A stretch of DNA of 64,000 nucleotides from positions 27,258-91,257 of the forward strand of contig QHUM01000057.1 of assembly GCA_003222135.1 (NCBI GenBank), read 5' to 3'. A program made the translations under genes and the position numbers. Shown piece by piece: positions 15,223 to 23,646 of this stretch (position 1 is its first letter; every line of letters begins with the position of its first letter). Under the pieces are notes generated by a model. The model ran no database searches and was not told the DNA's origin. It was given only the letters and a program-made list of their open reading frames with translations. Source of the stretch: Gemmatimonadota bacterium (GTDB lineage Bacteria; Gemmatimonadota; Gemmatimonadetes; Gemmatimonadales; GWC2-71-9).

Positions 15223-16652
15223 GCGGCTCGCTCGCGCGGCTCGTCTTCCCGGCCCTGCGGTGGCAGCGCCAGAGCTTCGACCACGAGCAGCCGAAGATCG
15301 ACGCCGCGCTCGCCGCCGGCGTGGGCGGCTTCATCATCTTCGGCGGGACCCGCGCGACGGTCACCGCGCTCACGGAGGAGCTGCGGCGTCAGGCGGGGCG
15401 CCCGCTCTTGATCGGCGCCGACGTCGAGCGGGGCGTCGCCCAGCAGGTCAGGGAACTCACCGAGCTGCCGCCCCCAGCGGCGCTCGGCTACCTCGACGAC
15501 CTCGAGGCCACGCGCACCTGCGGCGTGATCACCGGGTCCGAGGCCCGGTCGGTGGGGATCAACTGGGCGTTCGCGCCCGTGTGCGACCTGGATCTGGAGC
15601 CCAGGAATCCGATCGTACAGACGCGCTCGTTCGGCGCCGATCCGACGCGCGTCGGTGAGCACGCCGCCGCCTGGATCCGTGGTGTGCAGGAGCACGGCGT
15701 GCTGGGGTGCGGCAAGCACTACCCCGGCCACGGTCGCACCACGCGTGATTCGCACGAGACCTTGCCCCGCGTCCTGACGCCTGCCGCCGAGCTGCAGCAC
15801 GTCGACCTCACCCCGTTCGAGTACGCGATTCGGGCGGGCGTGGGCAGCATGATGAGTGCCTTCGTGGCGTTTCCGGGGTGGGACCCATCTGGGCGGGCCG
15901 CGAGCTTTTCGCCCGAAATCCTCGGCTATCTCCGGGGCACGTTGAACTTCGCCGGGCTGGTCGTGACCGACGCGCTGATCATGGCCGGCGCGAGCGCGGC
16001 CCAGCCGGTGCCGTCCGCCACGGTCAGCGCCGTCGCGGCGGGGTGCGACGCACTCTTGTATCCCGAGGAGTTCCGGGGCGTCATCGCAGCGCTGGACCGA
16101 GCCGTCGGATCCGAGATTTCGACCACCCGGGCTGACGAAGCCCTGGCCCGCTACGAGCAGGCGGCAGCGCTGTGGGACTCGGGCGCCGCTCAGGGGCTGC
16201 CCGACCTCGCGGCCCACGGCGCCTTCGCCGATGGGCTCGCCGACCGGGCGGTGCGGCTGCTGCGCGGCGAGCCGCCGGCGCTCCGCTCCCCGCTGTCCGT
16301 CGCGATCGTCGACGACGATGTGGGCGGGCCGTACACGGTCGGACCGCGCGATGTGTTTACGCGGACGCTGCGGGAGGCAGGGGTCGGAATCGGGAAAAGA
16401 GAAAGGGGAAACGGGAAACGTGTGGTGTTGGTGTACGCTGAGCCGAGGTCGTGGAAAGGTCGAGCGGACCTCGGCCCGCGCTCGCTGGTGCACCTGCGCC
16501 GCCTCGTCCCCGGGGCGCAGCTCGTCGTGCTGTTCGCACACCCGCGGCTCGCGCGCCAGATCCCGGGCTCCGCGCCGGTGGTGTGCTGCTGGCACGGCCA
16601 GCCCTTAATGCAGAGGGCGGCTGCAAGATGGGTGCTGGGGAGAATCCGGTAA
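15219..16652 (+). CDS. Glycoside hydrolase family 3 (NagZ-like beta-N-acetylhexosaminidase)
   Basis: 477 residues, expected to remove GlcNAc from anhydro-muropeptides and so feed AnmK and MurQ. The TIM barrel shows NWAFAPVCDLDLEPRNPIV, the catalytic loop CGKHYPGHGRTTRDSHE, and the nucleophile Asp in LVVTDALIMAG. A C-terminal region of about 130 residues follows, longer than in short NagZ proteins. Within it lies GIGKRERGNGKR, encoded by a GGGAAA-rich low-complexity insert (16388-16418) like those elsewhere in the window. No signal peptide, so a cytoplasmic role is likely. GTG 15219 overlaps the anmK stop. Confidence 0.87.
   Translation: MSGSLARLVFPALRWQRQSFDHEQPKIDAALAAGVGGFIIFGGTRATVTALTEELRRQAGRPLLIGADVERGVAQQVRELTELPPPAALGYLDDLEATRTCGVITGSEARSVGINWAFAPVCDLDLEPRNPIVQTRSFGADPTRVGEHAAAWIRGVQEHGVLGCGKHYPGHGRTTRDSHETLPRVLTPAAELQHVDLTPFEYAIRAGVGSMMSAFVAFPGWDPSGRAASFSPEILGYLRGTLNFAGLVVTDALIMAGASAAQPVPSATVSAVAAGCDALLYPEEFRGVIAALDRAVGSEISTTRADEALARYEQAAALWDSGAAQGLPDLAAHGAFADGLADRAVRLLRGEPPALRSPLSVAIVDDDVGGPYTVGPRDVFTRTLREAGVGIGKRERGNGKRVVLVYAEPRSWKGRADLGPRSLVHLRRLVPGAQLVVLFAHPRLARQIPGSAPVVCCWHGQPLMQRAAARWVLGRIR
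16388..16418. repeat. GGGAAA-rich simple repeat inside the GH3 gene
   Basis: Iterations of GGGAAA/GGGGAAAC lie in frame within the coding region and give GKRERGNGKR. Similar purine runs occur at 60661-60725 (opposite strand) and inside dnaX (62067-62180). Confidence 0.5.
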
Positions 16653-16656
16653 ACGG

Positions 16657-16680
16657 CCGGTGAAACGGGCCTTTCACCGG
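16657..16680. terminator. Bidirectional terminator hairpin
   Basis: CCGGTGAAA (16657-16665), loop CGGGCC, TTTCACCGG (16672-16680): a perfect 9-bp stem between the convergent GH3 and protease genes, overlapping the protease stop codon. Confidence 0.7.
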
Positions 16681-17973
16681 CTGTCGCCCAGTCTTTTCAA
16701 GTAGTCGGCGACGAGCGCCGCCGGGACCCCGTAGATGATTTTTCCCTGCGACTCGCGGTTCCCTCCGTACAAGACAGCTACGACGTGGCCGGCGCGATCG
16801 AAGATGGGACTCCCGGACGAGCCCGGCGCGCCGTAGCCGTCCACCTGCACGACGTTCGACAACACCTTGCTCACCGTGCCCACCGTCAGGGTTGGGTCGG
16901 CCACTACGGCGCTCTGGCCGTGGCGCTCCATCGGCAGGTCTTCCCCGAGCGGGTAGCCGATGATGGCAACGGGGTCTCCCCGCTGCAGGCCCGACGTCAG
17001 CCGTATCGGCGACGCCGAGGAAGCGGGCCTGGAACCATTGCTTCGAGCCCGAGAACTTGACGGCCATCGCCAGGGGCCGGCGGTCCCCCGCTTCGCCCAC
17101 GAGGACATGCTTGTTGGTGACCAGCGTGCCTTGAGAGTCGATTGCGAACGCGGTGCCCGTGAACACCTCGACGTCCGAATACTTGACGACGAGGAGCGCG
17201 ACCGCGTCCTGGTTGTTCCGCGAGATCGCGCGGTAGTCGACCGCCGCCGCGCCCGCCAGGCCCCGCTGGCGGGCTTCGGCCGTATCGAGCTGCGCCCGCA
17301 GCCGGGCGACCGAAGGCGCGCCGCTGCCGGAGCCCGCCGTCGCAAGCTCGCCCCGCAGCCTGGCAACCTCGGCCTGCGATTCGCGGAGCGCGTCCCGGAC
17401 GCTTTCGAGCTCGGACTGGAACCGCGAGAGCAGGCGCCGGGCTTCGCGATTCAAGCTGTCGGCCCGTGCGCGCAGCGCGACGAGGTCCCGAGCGTCGCGC
17501 GCGGCCTCCCATTGGCTCCATCCGAATCCCGCCAGCGCCAGGCCGAGCAGGCCGATCAATACCTTGGTCCTGCGGCGCAGATGCGTGAGCTCCGCCACGA
17601 CGCGCAGGGCGGCGCTGGCGCGGCGCTCCCGCGACCCGGTCACCGCGTCCGTCTCGCCTGCTGCCACCATCACGCGGAATTCCACGGAGGGCCCCTGCGG
17701 CCCGAAGCCGATCACGTCGCCATCGCGGAGGACGACGTCGCCCGTGATCCGCTCAGCGTTGACGAAGGTGCCGTTTTTCGAGCCCAGGTCGCGGATGCTG
17801 AACGACTCGCCGTGCCGCACGATGGCCGCGTGGCGCGAGGAGACGTCGAGATCGCGCTCGGCGTCGAAGCGAACATCCGATAGCGGGTGGCGGCCGAGCC
17901 CGATGTAGGCCTTGCGGAAGGTCGCGACCGCTCCGGCGCGCGCGCCCGACAGGAACCGGAACTGGGCGGTCAC
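16674..17973 (-). pseudogene. FHA-domain, membrane-anchored trypsin-like serine protease, frameshifted
   Basis: ATG 17973 opens an FHA domain (about residues 20-95: GRHPLSDVRF, SSRHAAIV, DLGSKNGTFVN). A membrane helix (KVLIGLLGLALAGFGW), a long coiled coil and a trypsin-like domain follow. The catalytic His is in LVTNKHVL and the Asp in GVADTADV, after which the frame is lost. The protease resumes in another frame: GLQRGDPVAIIGYPLGEDLP, with the catalytic Ser in GAPGSSGSPIFD, ending at 16674. About 20 residues normally found between these blocks are absent, so a small deletion near 16995-17005 broke the frame. The start overlaps the PP2C stop by 4 bases. Confidence 0.75.
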
Positions 17974-19001
17974 TGGCTCCGGGTCGCGAGATAGAGCGCG
18001 ACGGCCACCGCGGCCGCCGCGAGCAGGGCCGCGGCGACGACACGCCAGCGGCTCTCACGTGCGGGCAACGGCGGCCGGCTCCCCCGATAGACCGGCACGG
18101 GCTCGGTGCTCGTCTCCGTGTCGATCAGCGGGTATACCTGATGGCCCACCTCTTCCCCCGCGGTGGCCGAGCGCAGCCCGTCCCCGTCGAACCGCGCGAT
18201 GACGACCGTGATGTTGTCCGGTCCGCCGCGCTCGTTGGCGAGCGTGATCAGCCGGTCGCATGCCGCCTGCAGATCCCGCTCGCGGGTCACGATCTCGGCG
18301 ATCTCCTCCTTCTTGACCTGGCCCGAGAGCCCGTCCGAGCAGAGCACCAGGATGTCGCCCTTGCGGACTTCCTGGTAGGTGAGGTCGACCTTCACCTTGG
18401 GGTCCGGGCCCAGCGCTTGGAGGATGATGTTGCGGCGCTCGCTGCGCGCCGCTTCCTCTTCGGTGAGCTCGCCGGCCTCCACCAGGCGCTGCATCAACGA
18501 CTGGTCCTTGGTGAGCTGTACCGCCTGCCCGTTGCGAATCAAGTAGGCGCGGCTGTCCCCCACTTGCGTGAGGTAGACGTGGTCGTGGAGGACGCCGACG
18601 GCCGTCGTGGTGGTGCCCATCCCGCGCACCTCGGGGTGCGTCTTGGCGTACGAGTTGATGTGCCCGTTGGCGACCTCCACGGCTTCCTTCAGCCGGTAGG
18701 CGAAGCGCTGCGGCGTGGCTTCCTTCTCGCTCCGCCACATCCGGACCATCTGGTCGTAGATGGTGTCGGCGGCCATCTGGCTGGCGAGCTCGCCCGCGGC
18801 GGCGCCGCCCATCCCGTCGGCGACGAGCAACAGGGACCCCCGCTCACCCACGTCGTGCTCGCGCACCGGCGCCTGCAACGACGCCGCGCCGCGGGTGAGA
18901 TCGGCCACGAGGAAGCGGTCCTCGTTGTGGTCGCGGGTCTTGCCGAGGTCGGTCTTGGCGAAGACCTGGATCTTGACGGGCTTCGGGGTGCGCCAGAGCA
19001 T
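17970..19001 (-). CDS. PP2C-type Ser/Thr protein phosphatase with C-terminal membrane anchor
   Basis: 343 residues from the ATG that overlaps the kinase stop (TGATG). PPM/PP2C metal-binding motifs are present: KTRDHNEDRFLV, LLLVADGMGGAAAGELAS, GMGTTTTAVGVL, VYLTQVGDSRAYLIRNG, DILVLCSDGLSG and GGPDNITVVIARF. A C-terminal hydrophobic helix (VVAAALLAAAAVAVALYLATR) places the catalytic domain on the cytoplasmic face. It should reverse phosphorylation by the kinase encoded upstream. Together with the FHA proteins on both sides this makes a phospho-threonine signalling cassette. Confidence 0.92.
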   Translation of the reverse strand: MLWRTPKPVKIQVFAKTDLGKTRDHNEDRFLVADLTRGAASLQAPVREHDVGERGSLLLVADGMGGAAAGELASQMAADTIYDQMVRMWRSEKEATPQRFAYRLKEAVEVANGHINSYAKTHPEVRGMGTTTTAVGVLHDHVYLTQVGDSRAYLIRNGQAVQLTKDQSLMQRLVEAGELTEEEAARSERRNIILQALGPDPKVKVDLTYQEVRKGDILVLCSDGLSGQVKKEEIAEIVTRERDLQAACDRLITLANERGGPDNITVVIARFDGDGLRSATAGEEVGHQVYPLIDTETSTEPVPVYRGSRPPLPARESRWRVVAAALLAAAAVAVALYLATRSQ

Positions 19002-20632
19002 CACGGCTGCGAATCCCCCCTTATCGCCCTCACCAGTCTCGGATACGTGGTGTTCGTCGGGTCGAGACCCGAGGCTTGCTGGCACCACTGAAGTGCGAGG
19101 GAACGACGGTTGTCGACCAGATACGAATCACAGAGGATACGGGCCGCTGCCGCTCGGTAGACTTTCGGGAGCGCTGTCATCGCATAGTAGAATTCCGCCG
19201 TGTCGCGTGCGGCACTGGGTGTGACCCTACCCTCATGGAGGTCCAAAAGAATCGATTCGAGCGTCCTCCGCACCTGCGCCTCGCTCACGGCGACGATGGG
19301 CGGGGGCGGCGGTGGGTGGGTCGCGCCGGCATCGCGACCGGATGGCCGGCGCGCCCTGCGCGAATCGGCGGCCCGCGGCGGCGGCGCCGGCGGCACGGCC
19401 GTCCGGGAGTTCGAATCCACGGCCACGGGCGGCGGCACCCCCCGCATCGTGTCCAGGCGGGCCGCGTTGTCGGCTCGGCGGCCGCGGCCGAACACCATCA
19501 TCGCGGCCCCGCCGGCGCCGAGGACGAGGGCGGCGCCCACGATGACGGGTACGTGAGAGCGCCGCCTCACGGGGGGCACCGGGGTGCGCCGTGGGAGCGA
19601 CAGCGCCGCGACCGCCCGTGAGTCGAGGAGCCGCGTCCGATCTTCGGCATCGCCACGGGCCACTGGGATCGGAGAGCTGCGGCGCGCCAGGCTGGTGACG
19701 CTCGCCACGTCGTTCGCGAACTTGGCGGCCGACTGGTAGCGCTCCACCGGACTGCGCGCCAGAGCCGAGTCGAGGGTCCCCTGCAGGCCGGGCGGGAAGC
19801 GCAGGTCGGGTCGCGCAGCCGCGAGCTTCAGCGGCTCCTCGGTGAGCCGTTGAATCATCGTCTCCTGCACGGTGCCTGCCTCGAACGGCAGCCTCCCGGT
19901 TAACGTCTTGAAGAACACCAGGCCGAGCGAGTAGATGTCGCTCCGACCGTCGAGCTTGTCCCCCGACAGCTGCTCGGGGCTCATGAATTCGGGCGTACCG
20001 ATGACGAGCCCCGTCTTGGTCACCTCCTGGCTGGCGTCGTTCCCCACGAGCTTTGCGATCCCGAAGTCCACGACCTTCACGGCATCGGTGCCGTCCCGCG
20101 CCCGCACGATCATGATGTTGTCCGGCTTCAGGTCGCGGTGCACGATTCCCAGGTCGTGCGCCGCCTGGAGCGCCTCGGCCGTCTGGGCGACGATGGCGGC
20201 GGCGCGGGGCACGGGGAGTGCCCCTTCTCGTTCCAGTACCTCGGTGAGCGGCTCACCTTCGATGAACTCCATCGCGAGATAGATCATCCCCTCGGGCGTC
20301 TCGCCGAAGTCGTAGATGGCGCATACGCTGGGGTGACTGATGCGGCTCGCGTTCGCCGCCTCGCGGTTGAAGCGTGCTACGGCATCGGGATCGTAGACCA
20401 GCGAGGGGTTCAAGACCTTGATGGCGCTCTTACGCCCCATCTTCACGTGCTCGGCCAGGTACACCTGGCCCATGCCGCCTTCACCCAGCTTTTTCACCAC
20501 GTGGTAGCGATCGGCGAGCACCTGCCCGACCAGATCCTGCCCTGGCGACGACGCGCGCAGCGTCTGCCCGTCGTTCGGGCAAAACCGCAGGTCGTCCGCG
20601 TATTCAGTGGAGCAGAGGGGACAGGTCTTCAC
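19001..20632 (-). CDS. Zinc-ribbon Ser/Thr protein kinase (PknB type), membrane-anchored
   Basis: 543 residues. The N-terminal knuckle KTCPLCSTEYADDLRFCPND keeps three Cys with an Asp at the fourth position. The kinase domain follows: GEGGMGQVYLA (glycine loop), SAIKVL (lysine), IVHRDLKPDNIM (catalytic loop), VVDFGIAK and GTPEFMSPEQ. After a juxtamembrane segment a single helix (VPVIVGAALVLGAGGAAMMVF) leads to a Pro/Arg-rich linker and a helical periplasmic tail with two cysteines (ILCDSYL, ALQWCQQ). Its start overlaps the stop of the FHA protein gene by 4 bases, and its stop overlaps the phosphatase ATG by one base. Confidence 0.92.
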   Translation of the reverse strand: MKTCPLCSTEYADDLRFCPNDGQTLRASSPGQDLVGQVLADRYHVVKKLGEGGMGQVYLAEHVKMGRKSAIKVLNPSLVYDPDAVARFNREAANASRISHPSVCAIYDFGETPEGMIYLAMEFIEGEPLTEVLEREGALPVPRAAAIVAQTAEALQAAHDLGIVHRDLKPDNIMIVRARDGTDAVKVVDFGIAKLVGNDASQEVTKTGLVIGTPEFMSPEQLSGDKLDGRSDIYSLGLVFFKTLTGRLPFEAGTVQETMIQRLTEEPLKLAAARPDLRFPPGLQGTLDSALARSPVERYQSAAKFANDVASVTSLARRSSPIPVARGDAEDRTRLLDSRAVAALSLPRRTPVPPVRRRSHVPVIVGAALVLGAGGAAMMVFGRGRRADNAARLDTMRGVPPPVAVDSNSRTAVPPAPPPRAADSRRARRPSGRDAGATHPPPPPPIVAVSEAQVRRTLESILLDLHEGRVTPSAARDTAEFYYAMTALPKVYRAAAARILCDSYLVDNRRSLALQWCQQASGLDPTNTTYPRLVRAIRGDSQP

Positions 20633-21675
20633 GTCGGAATCTCGACGCGCAGCAGCTTGTCGCCGACCAGCACGCGCGAGTCGTGGCGTAGCTGGATGTC
20701 GCCCCGGGCCGCGAGCGCGACGCCGTTGCGGCTCTTGGCGTCGACCACGACGAAATCGGCGTCTTCGGAGCGGATGAGGGCGTGGCGCGCGCTCATGGAC
20801 GGATCGTACGGGAATGTCCAGTCGCCCTGCTCGCGGCCGATCGCCAGGTCCCGGCCGGGGGAGAGCTGGATCACGTCGCGCGCGCTGCCGTCCGAGCGCA
20901 GCTGCGTCAGGCTCGCGATGTCGGCGCTCGGGATCAGGCTTCCCATGCGGCGCGTGGCATCGGCATCGGGCGGGTGTGGCCCGGGATAGCCGAGGCGCCG
21001 GAACCGGATCACCTGCGAGCCGATCAGCAGCAGGTCGCCGTCCCCCAGCCGATGAGGCGCCTCGAGGAACACCCAGGTGCCGTTGCGGCTGCCCAAATCG
21101 CGCACCAGGAGCGCGTCCTGCTCCCAGGAGATCTTGGCATGCAGCGGCGAGAGGAACACGTCTTCAGGAAACCGGATGTCGCCGTCCTGGCGGCCGATGG
21201 TGGTGTCCGGGGTGCGGCGCTCGAAGCGCTGCACAGCGGCGCCGCTGTCGTCCAGCAGTACGAGGACGATGGGCGGCGGGGCACCAGGCCGTGGGCCTCC
21301 GGCCGTGGTGGGCGACTGGCGCTCCGGAGCGGACTCGACGAGCGGGGCTCCACACGTGGGGCAGAACTTGGTCCCCGCCGCGACCCGTGACCCGCAGCGC
21401 CCACAGCTCGGGCCCGAGCCGGGAGCGGTGAGGCGACGCCCGCAATGCGGACAGAACGGGAGGAGGCCGCTCGCGCGCCCCCCACAGAAATGACACGTGA
21501 GCCCCTCCGGGCGAGTCGGCGCCACGGCCGGCGGCGCGACGACCCGCGTCCCCGGCACCGCCGTGCCGACCGCTGTCGCCCTGACACCCGAGGCCTTACC
21601 CATGGGCTTGCCGCAGTCGATGCAGAACTGCGCGTCGGCGTCGTTTTCGCGGCCGCAGTAGGCGCAGACGGTCAC
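20629..21675 (-). CDS. Multi-zinc-ribbon protein with two FHA domains
   Basis: About 348 residues. Three zinc ribbons lie in the first 120: CAYCGRENDADAQFCIDCG, CHFCGGRASGLLPFCPHCG and CGRCGSRVAAGTKFCPTCG. Two FHA domains follow. The first has IGRQDGDIRFPED, SPLHAKISW and DLGSRNGTWV; the second has IGREQGDWTFPYD, SARHALIRS and DAKSRNGVAL. FHA domains bind phospho-threonine, so this is a likely adaptor for the kinase encoded next. I prefer GTG 21675, which gives MTVCAYCGREN, but ATG 21729 is possible. No enzyme domain is present. It is divergent from the amidase gene. Confidence 0.85.
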   Translation of the reverse strand: MTVCAYCGRENDADAQFCIDCGKPMGKASGVRATAVGTAVPGTRVVAPPAVAPTRPEGLTCHFCGGRASGLLPFCPHCGRRLTAPGSGPSCGRCGSRVAAGTKFCPTCGAPLVESAPERQSPTTAGGPRPGAPPPIVLVLLDDSGAAVQRFERRTPDTTIGRQDGDIRFPEDVFLSPLHAKISWEQDALLVRDLGSRNGTWVFLEAPHRLGDGDLLLIGSQVIRFRRLGYPGPHPPDADATRRMGSLIPSADIASLTQLRSDGSARDVIQLSPGRDLAIGREQGDWTFPYDPSMSARHALIRSEDADFVVVDAKSRNGVALAARGDIQLRHDSRVLVGDKLLRVEIPT

Positions 21676-21730
21676 CGGAGGAGGTGCTCCACAGGGCGCA
21701 ACAGCACGGCCTGCCAATCTATTGGGCAAA

Positions 21731-21760
21731 TTGACGCATCGAAAGGGTCCATGCTAGCTT
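21731..21760 (+). promoter_or_regulatory. Candidate promoter of the amidase gene (leaderless)
   Basis: TTGACG (21731-21736), an 18-base spacer and TAGCTT (21755-21760), 8 bases before GTG 21769. If real, transcription would begin at or next to the start codon and would exclude the in-frame ATG at 21751. Confidence 0.45.
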
Positions 21761-21768
21761 GCGCGCCT

Positions 21769-23646
21769 GTGCGATGGCTCAGTGGAGCGCTGCTGCTGTG
21801 CGCCGCTGGATGCGCGAGTGCTCGCCCCCGCGGCGTGCCCGCGCGCTCGGGCGCGACGCCGGGCCCCGCGCGGGAGTCCCTCCAGGTCACTGTCGTGTAC
21901 CCCGGACCGACCGACGTCATTCAAGCGCGCGACTCGACGTTCCTGTTCGGCGCCGTGCGCGGCGGCGTGAGACGGGAGAGCCTGACCGTCGGCGGCGCGC
22001 CGGTGCCCGTCCTCGCCAACGGTGCGTGGATTGCCTGGCTGCCACTTCCTGACGACACGATCGCCGCCTTTCGACTCGTCGCCCGCGCTGGAGGCGATTC
22101 CGCGGTACAGGACCTGATCGTGCGGATCGCGCCCCGCTACCGCCCTCCCCCGAGCCGGGTCGCCTGGATCGACACGACGAGCTTCGCTCCCTCCGGGACG
22201 CTCGCGCTCCCGCTGGGGGAAGGTATACGACTGGCCGCGCGCGCGGCGCCCGGCGCGGTCGTGCGGCTGCGACTACCGTGGGGCGCCACGATCCCGTTCG
22301 TGCCCGACACGCTCCCCGCCGAGCCCGCCTGGGGTGTGCGGGCGTTCGCCACGACGACGACCGCGTACCGCCTCCCGCCCGCGGCCGATCGCTACGTGGC
22401 GTGGCTCCCAGCCGCGCCACTCTGCCCGGACGGCAAGACCACGTGTGCCACCCTGGAAGCCGCGGTGGGAGGGGACACCGCGACCGCTCGGTGGCCGCTC
22501 ACGGTCGGTCTCATGGACATGACATTCCCCACGGTCGTGGCGCTCAACGACGACACCGCGCACACCGGTACGACCGATAGTCTGACGGTGGGGAAGTCGG
22601 TGCCGGGGGGGACGTACAATTGGTTCTTCCCCACTGGGACCACCGCCGTGCTCTCGGGGCGGTGGAACGACCAGGCGCGCCTTCAGCTCTCGAAGAGCTC
22701 GGCCGTCTGGGTGAACGCGGCCGACGTGGTGCCGCTGCCGGGGGGCAGTCCCCCGCCGGGGGGCGTGGTCGGCTCCGTGCGCCTGCAGCCCGGCCCGGCG
22801 TCCATCACGCTGCGCGTGCCGTTGCCGGCGAAGCTGCCCTTTCAAGTCGTGGAGCAGGAACGGACTCTGACACTGCGACTGTACGGCGTCGCGTCCGATA
22901 TCAACTGGATGCAATACGGCGGCACCGATCCGCTCGTCACCCGCATGAGCTACGCCCAGCCCGCCGCGGACGAGGTGACGATCACGCTCGAGCTGGCGCG
23001 TCGCGTGTGGGGGTATCGCACGCGGTTCGACGGGCGAGACCTGCTGCTCGAGATCCGGCGACCACCGGAGATCGATCTCGAACGGCCCTTGAAGGGGCGC
23101 ACCATTGTGCTCGACCCGGGCCACCCACCGGTCGGAGCCACCGGCCCGACCGGCCTGTGGGAGCCGGTGGCGACGCTCGCGATCGCGTTCAAAGCCAAGG
23201 CGCTGCTCGAGCAGGCGGGTGCGACCGTGTGGCTCACACGCGCCGACTCGCTGCCGGTGGACCTGTTCCCGCGCACGCACTTCGCCGAGGTGCATGACGC
23301 GGACGTGCTCGTCTCGATTCACGCCAACGCGCTCCCGGACGGCGTGAATCCGTTCGTGAACAACGGCACGAGCGTCTACTACTTTCACCCGCGCAGCGCT
23401 CCGCTGGCCCGCGCGCTGGATCGCGCCCTGGTCGCGGAGCTGGGCGTGCGGGACCTCGGCATGGGCCGGGGAGACTACGCGCTGGTGCGTCCAACGTGGA
23501 TGCCCGCGGCGCTCACCGAAGGCCTGTTTATCATGCTCCCCGAGCAGGAGGCGATGCTGCGGAGCGACGAGGGGCAGTGGCGGTATGCGCGGGGGCTGGT
23601 GCGGGGCATTGAGGCATTTCTGCGAGAGCGAGCCCGGGAACCGTGA
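21769..23646 (+). CDS. N-acetylmuramoyl-L-alanine amidase (Amidase_3), lipoprotein
   Basis: 625 residues from GTG 21769 (ATG 21751 is an alternative, six codons longer). MRWLSGALLLCAAGC looks like a lipoprotein signal. A long beta-rich region (to about residue 440) includes an AMIN-like segment (TLTLRLYGVASDINW, DEVTITLEL, FDGRDLLLEIR). The zinc amidase follows: GRTIVLDPGHPP with the first ligand, ADVLVSIHANALPDG with another, and ALTEGLFIMLPEQEAML with the catalytic Glu. It should cut the lactyl-alanine bond of peptidoglycan at the outer membrane. Its stop overlaps the GTG of the next gene. Confidence 0.88.
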   Translation: MRWLSGALLLCAAGCASARPRGVPARSGATPGPARESLQVTVVYPGPTDVIQARDSTFLFGAVRGGVRRESLTVGGAPVPVLANGAWIAWLPLPDDTIAAFRLVARAGGDSAVQDLIVRIAPRYRPPPSRVAWIDTTSFAPSGTLALPLGEGIRLAARAAPGAVVRLRLPWGATIPFVPDTLPAEPAWGVRAFATTTTAYRLPPAADRYVAWLPAAPLCPDGKTTCATLEAAVGGDTATARWPLTVGLMDMTFPTVVALNDDTAHTGTTDSLTVGKSVPGGTYNWFFPTGTTAVLSGRWNDQARLQLSKSSAVWVNAADVVPLPGGSPPPGGVVGSVRLQPGPASITLRVPLPAKLPFQVVEQERTLTLRLYGVASDINWMQYGGTDPLVTRMSYAQPAADEVTITLELARRVWGYRTRFDGRDLLLEIRRPPEIDLERPLKGRTIVLDPGHPPVGATGPTGLWEPVATLAIAFKAKALLEQAGATVWLTRADSLPVDLFPRTHFAEVHDADVLVSIHANALPDGVNPFVNNGTSVYYFHPRSAPLARALDRALVAELGVRDLGMGRGDYALVRPTWMPAALTEGLFIMLPEQEAMLRSDEGQWRYARGLVRGIEAFLRERAREP

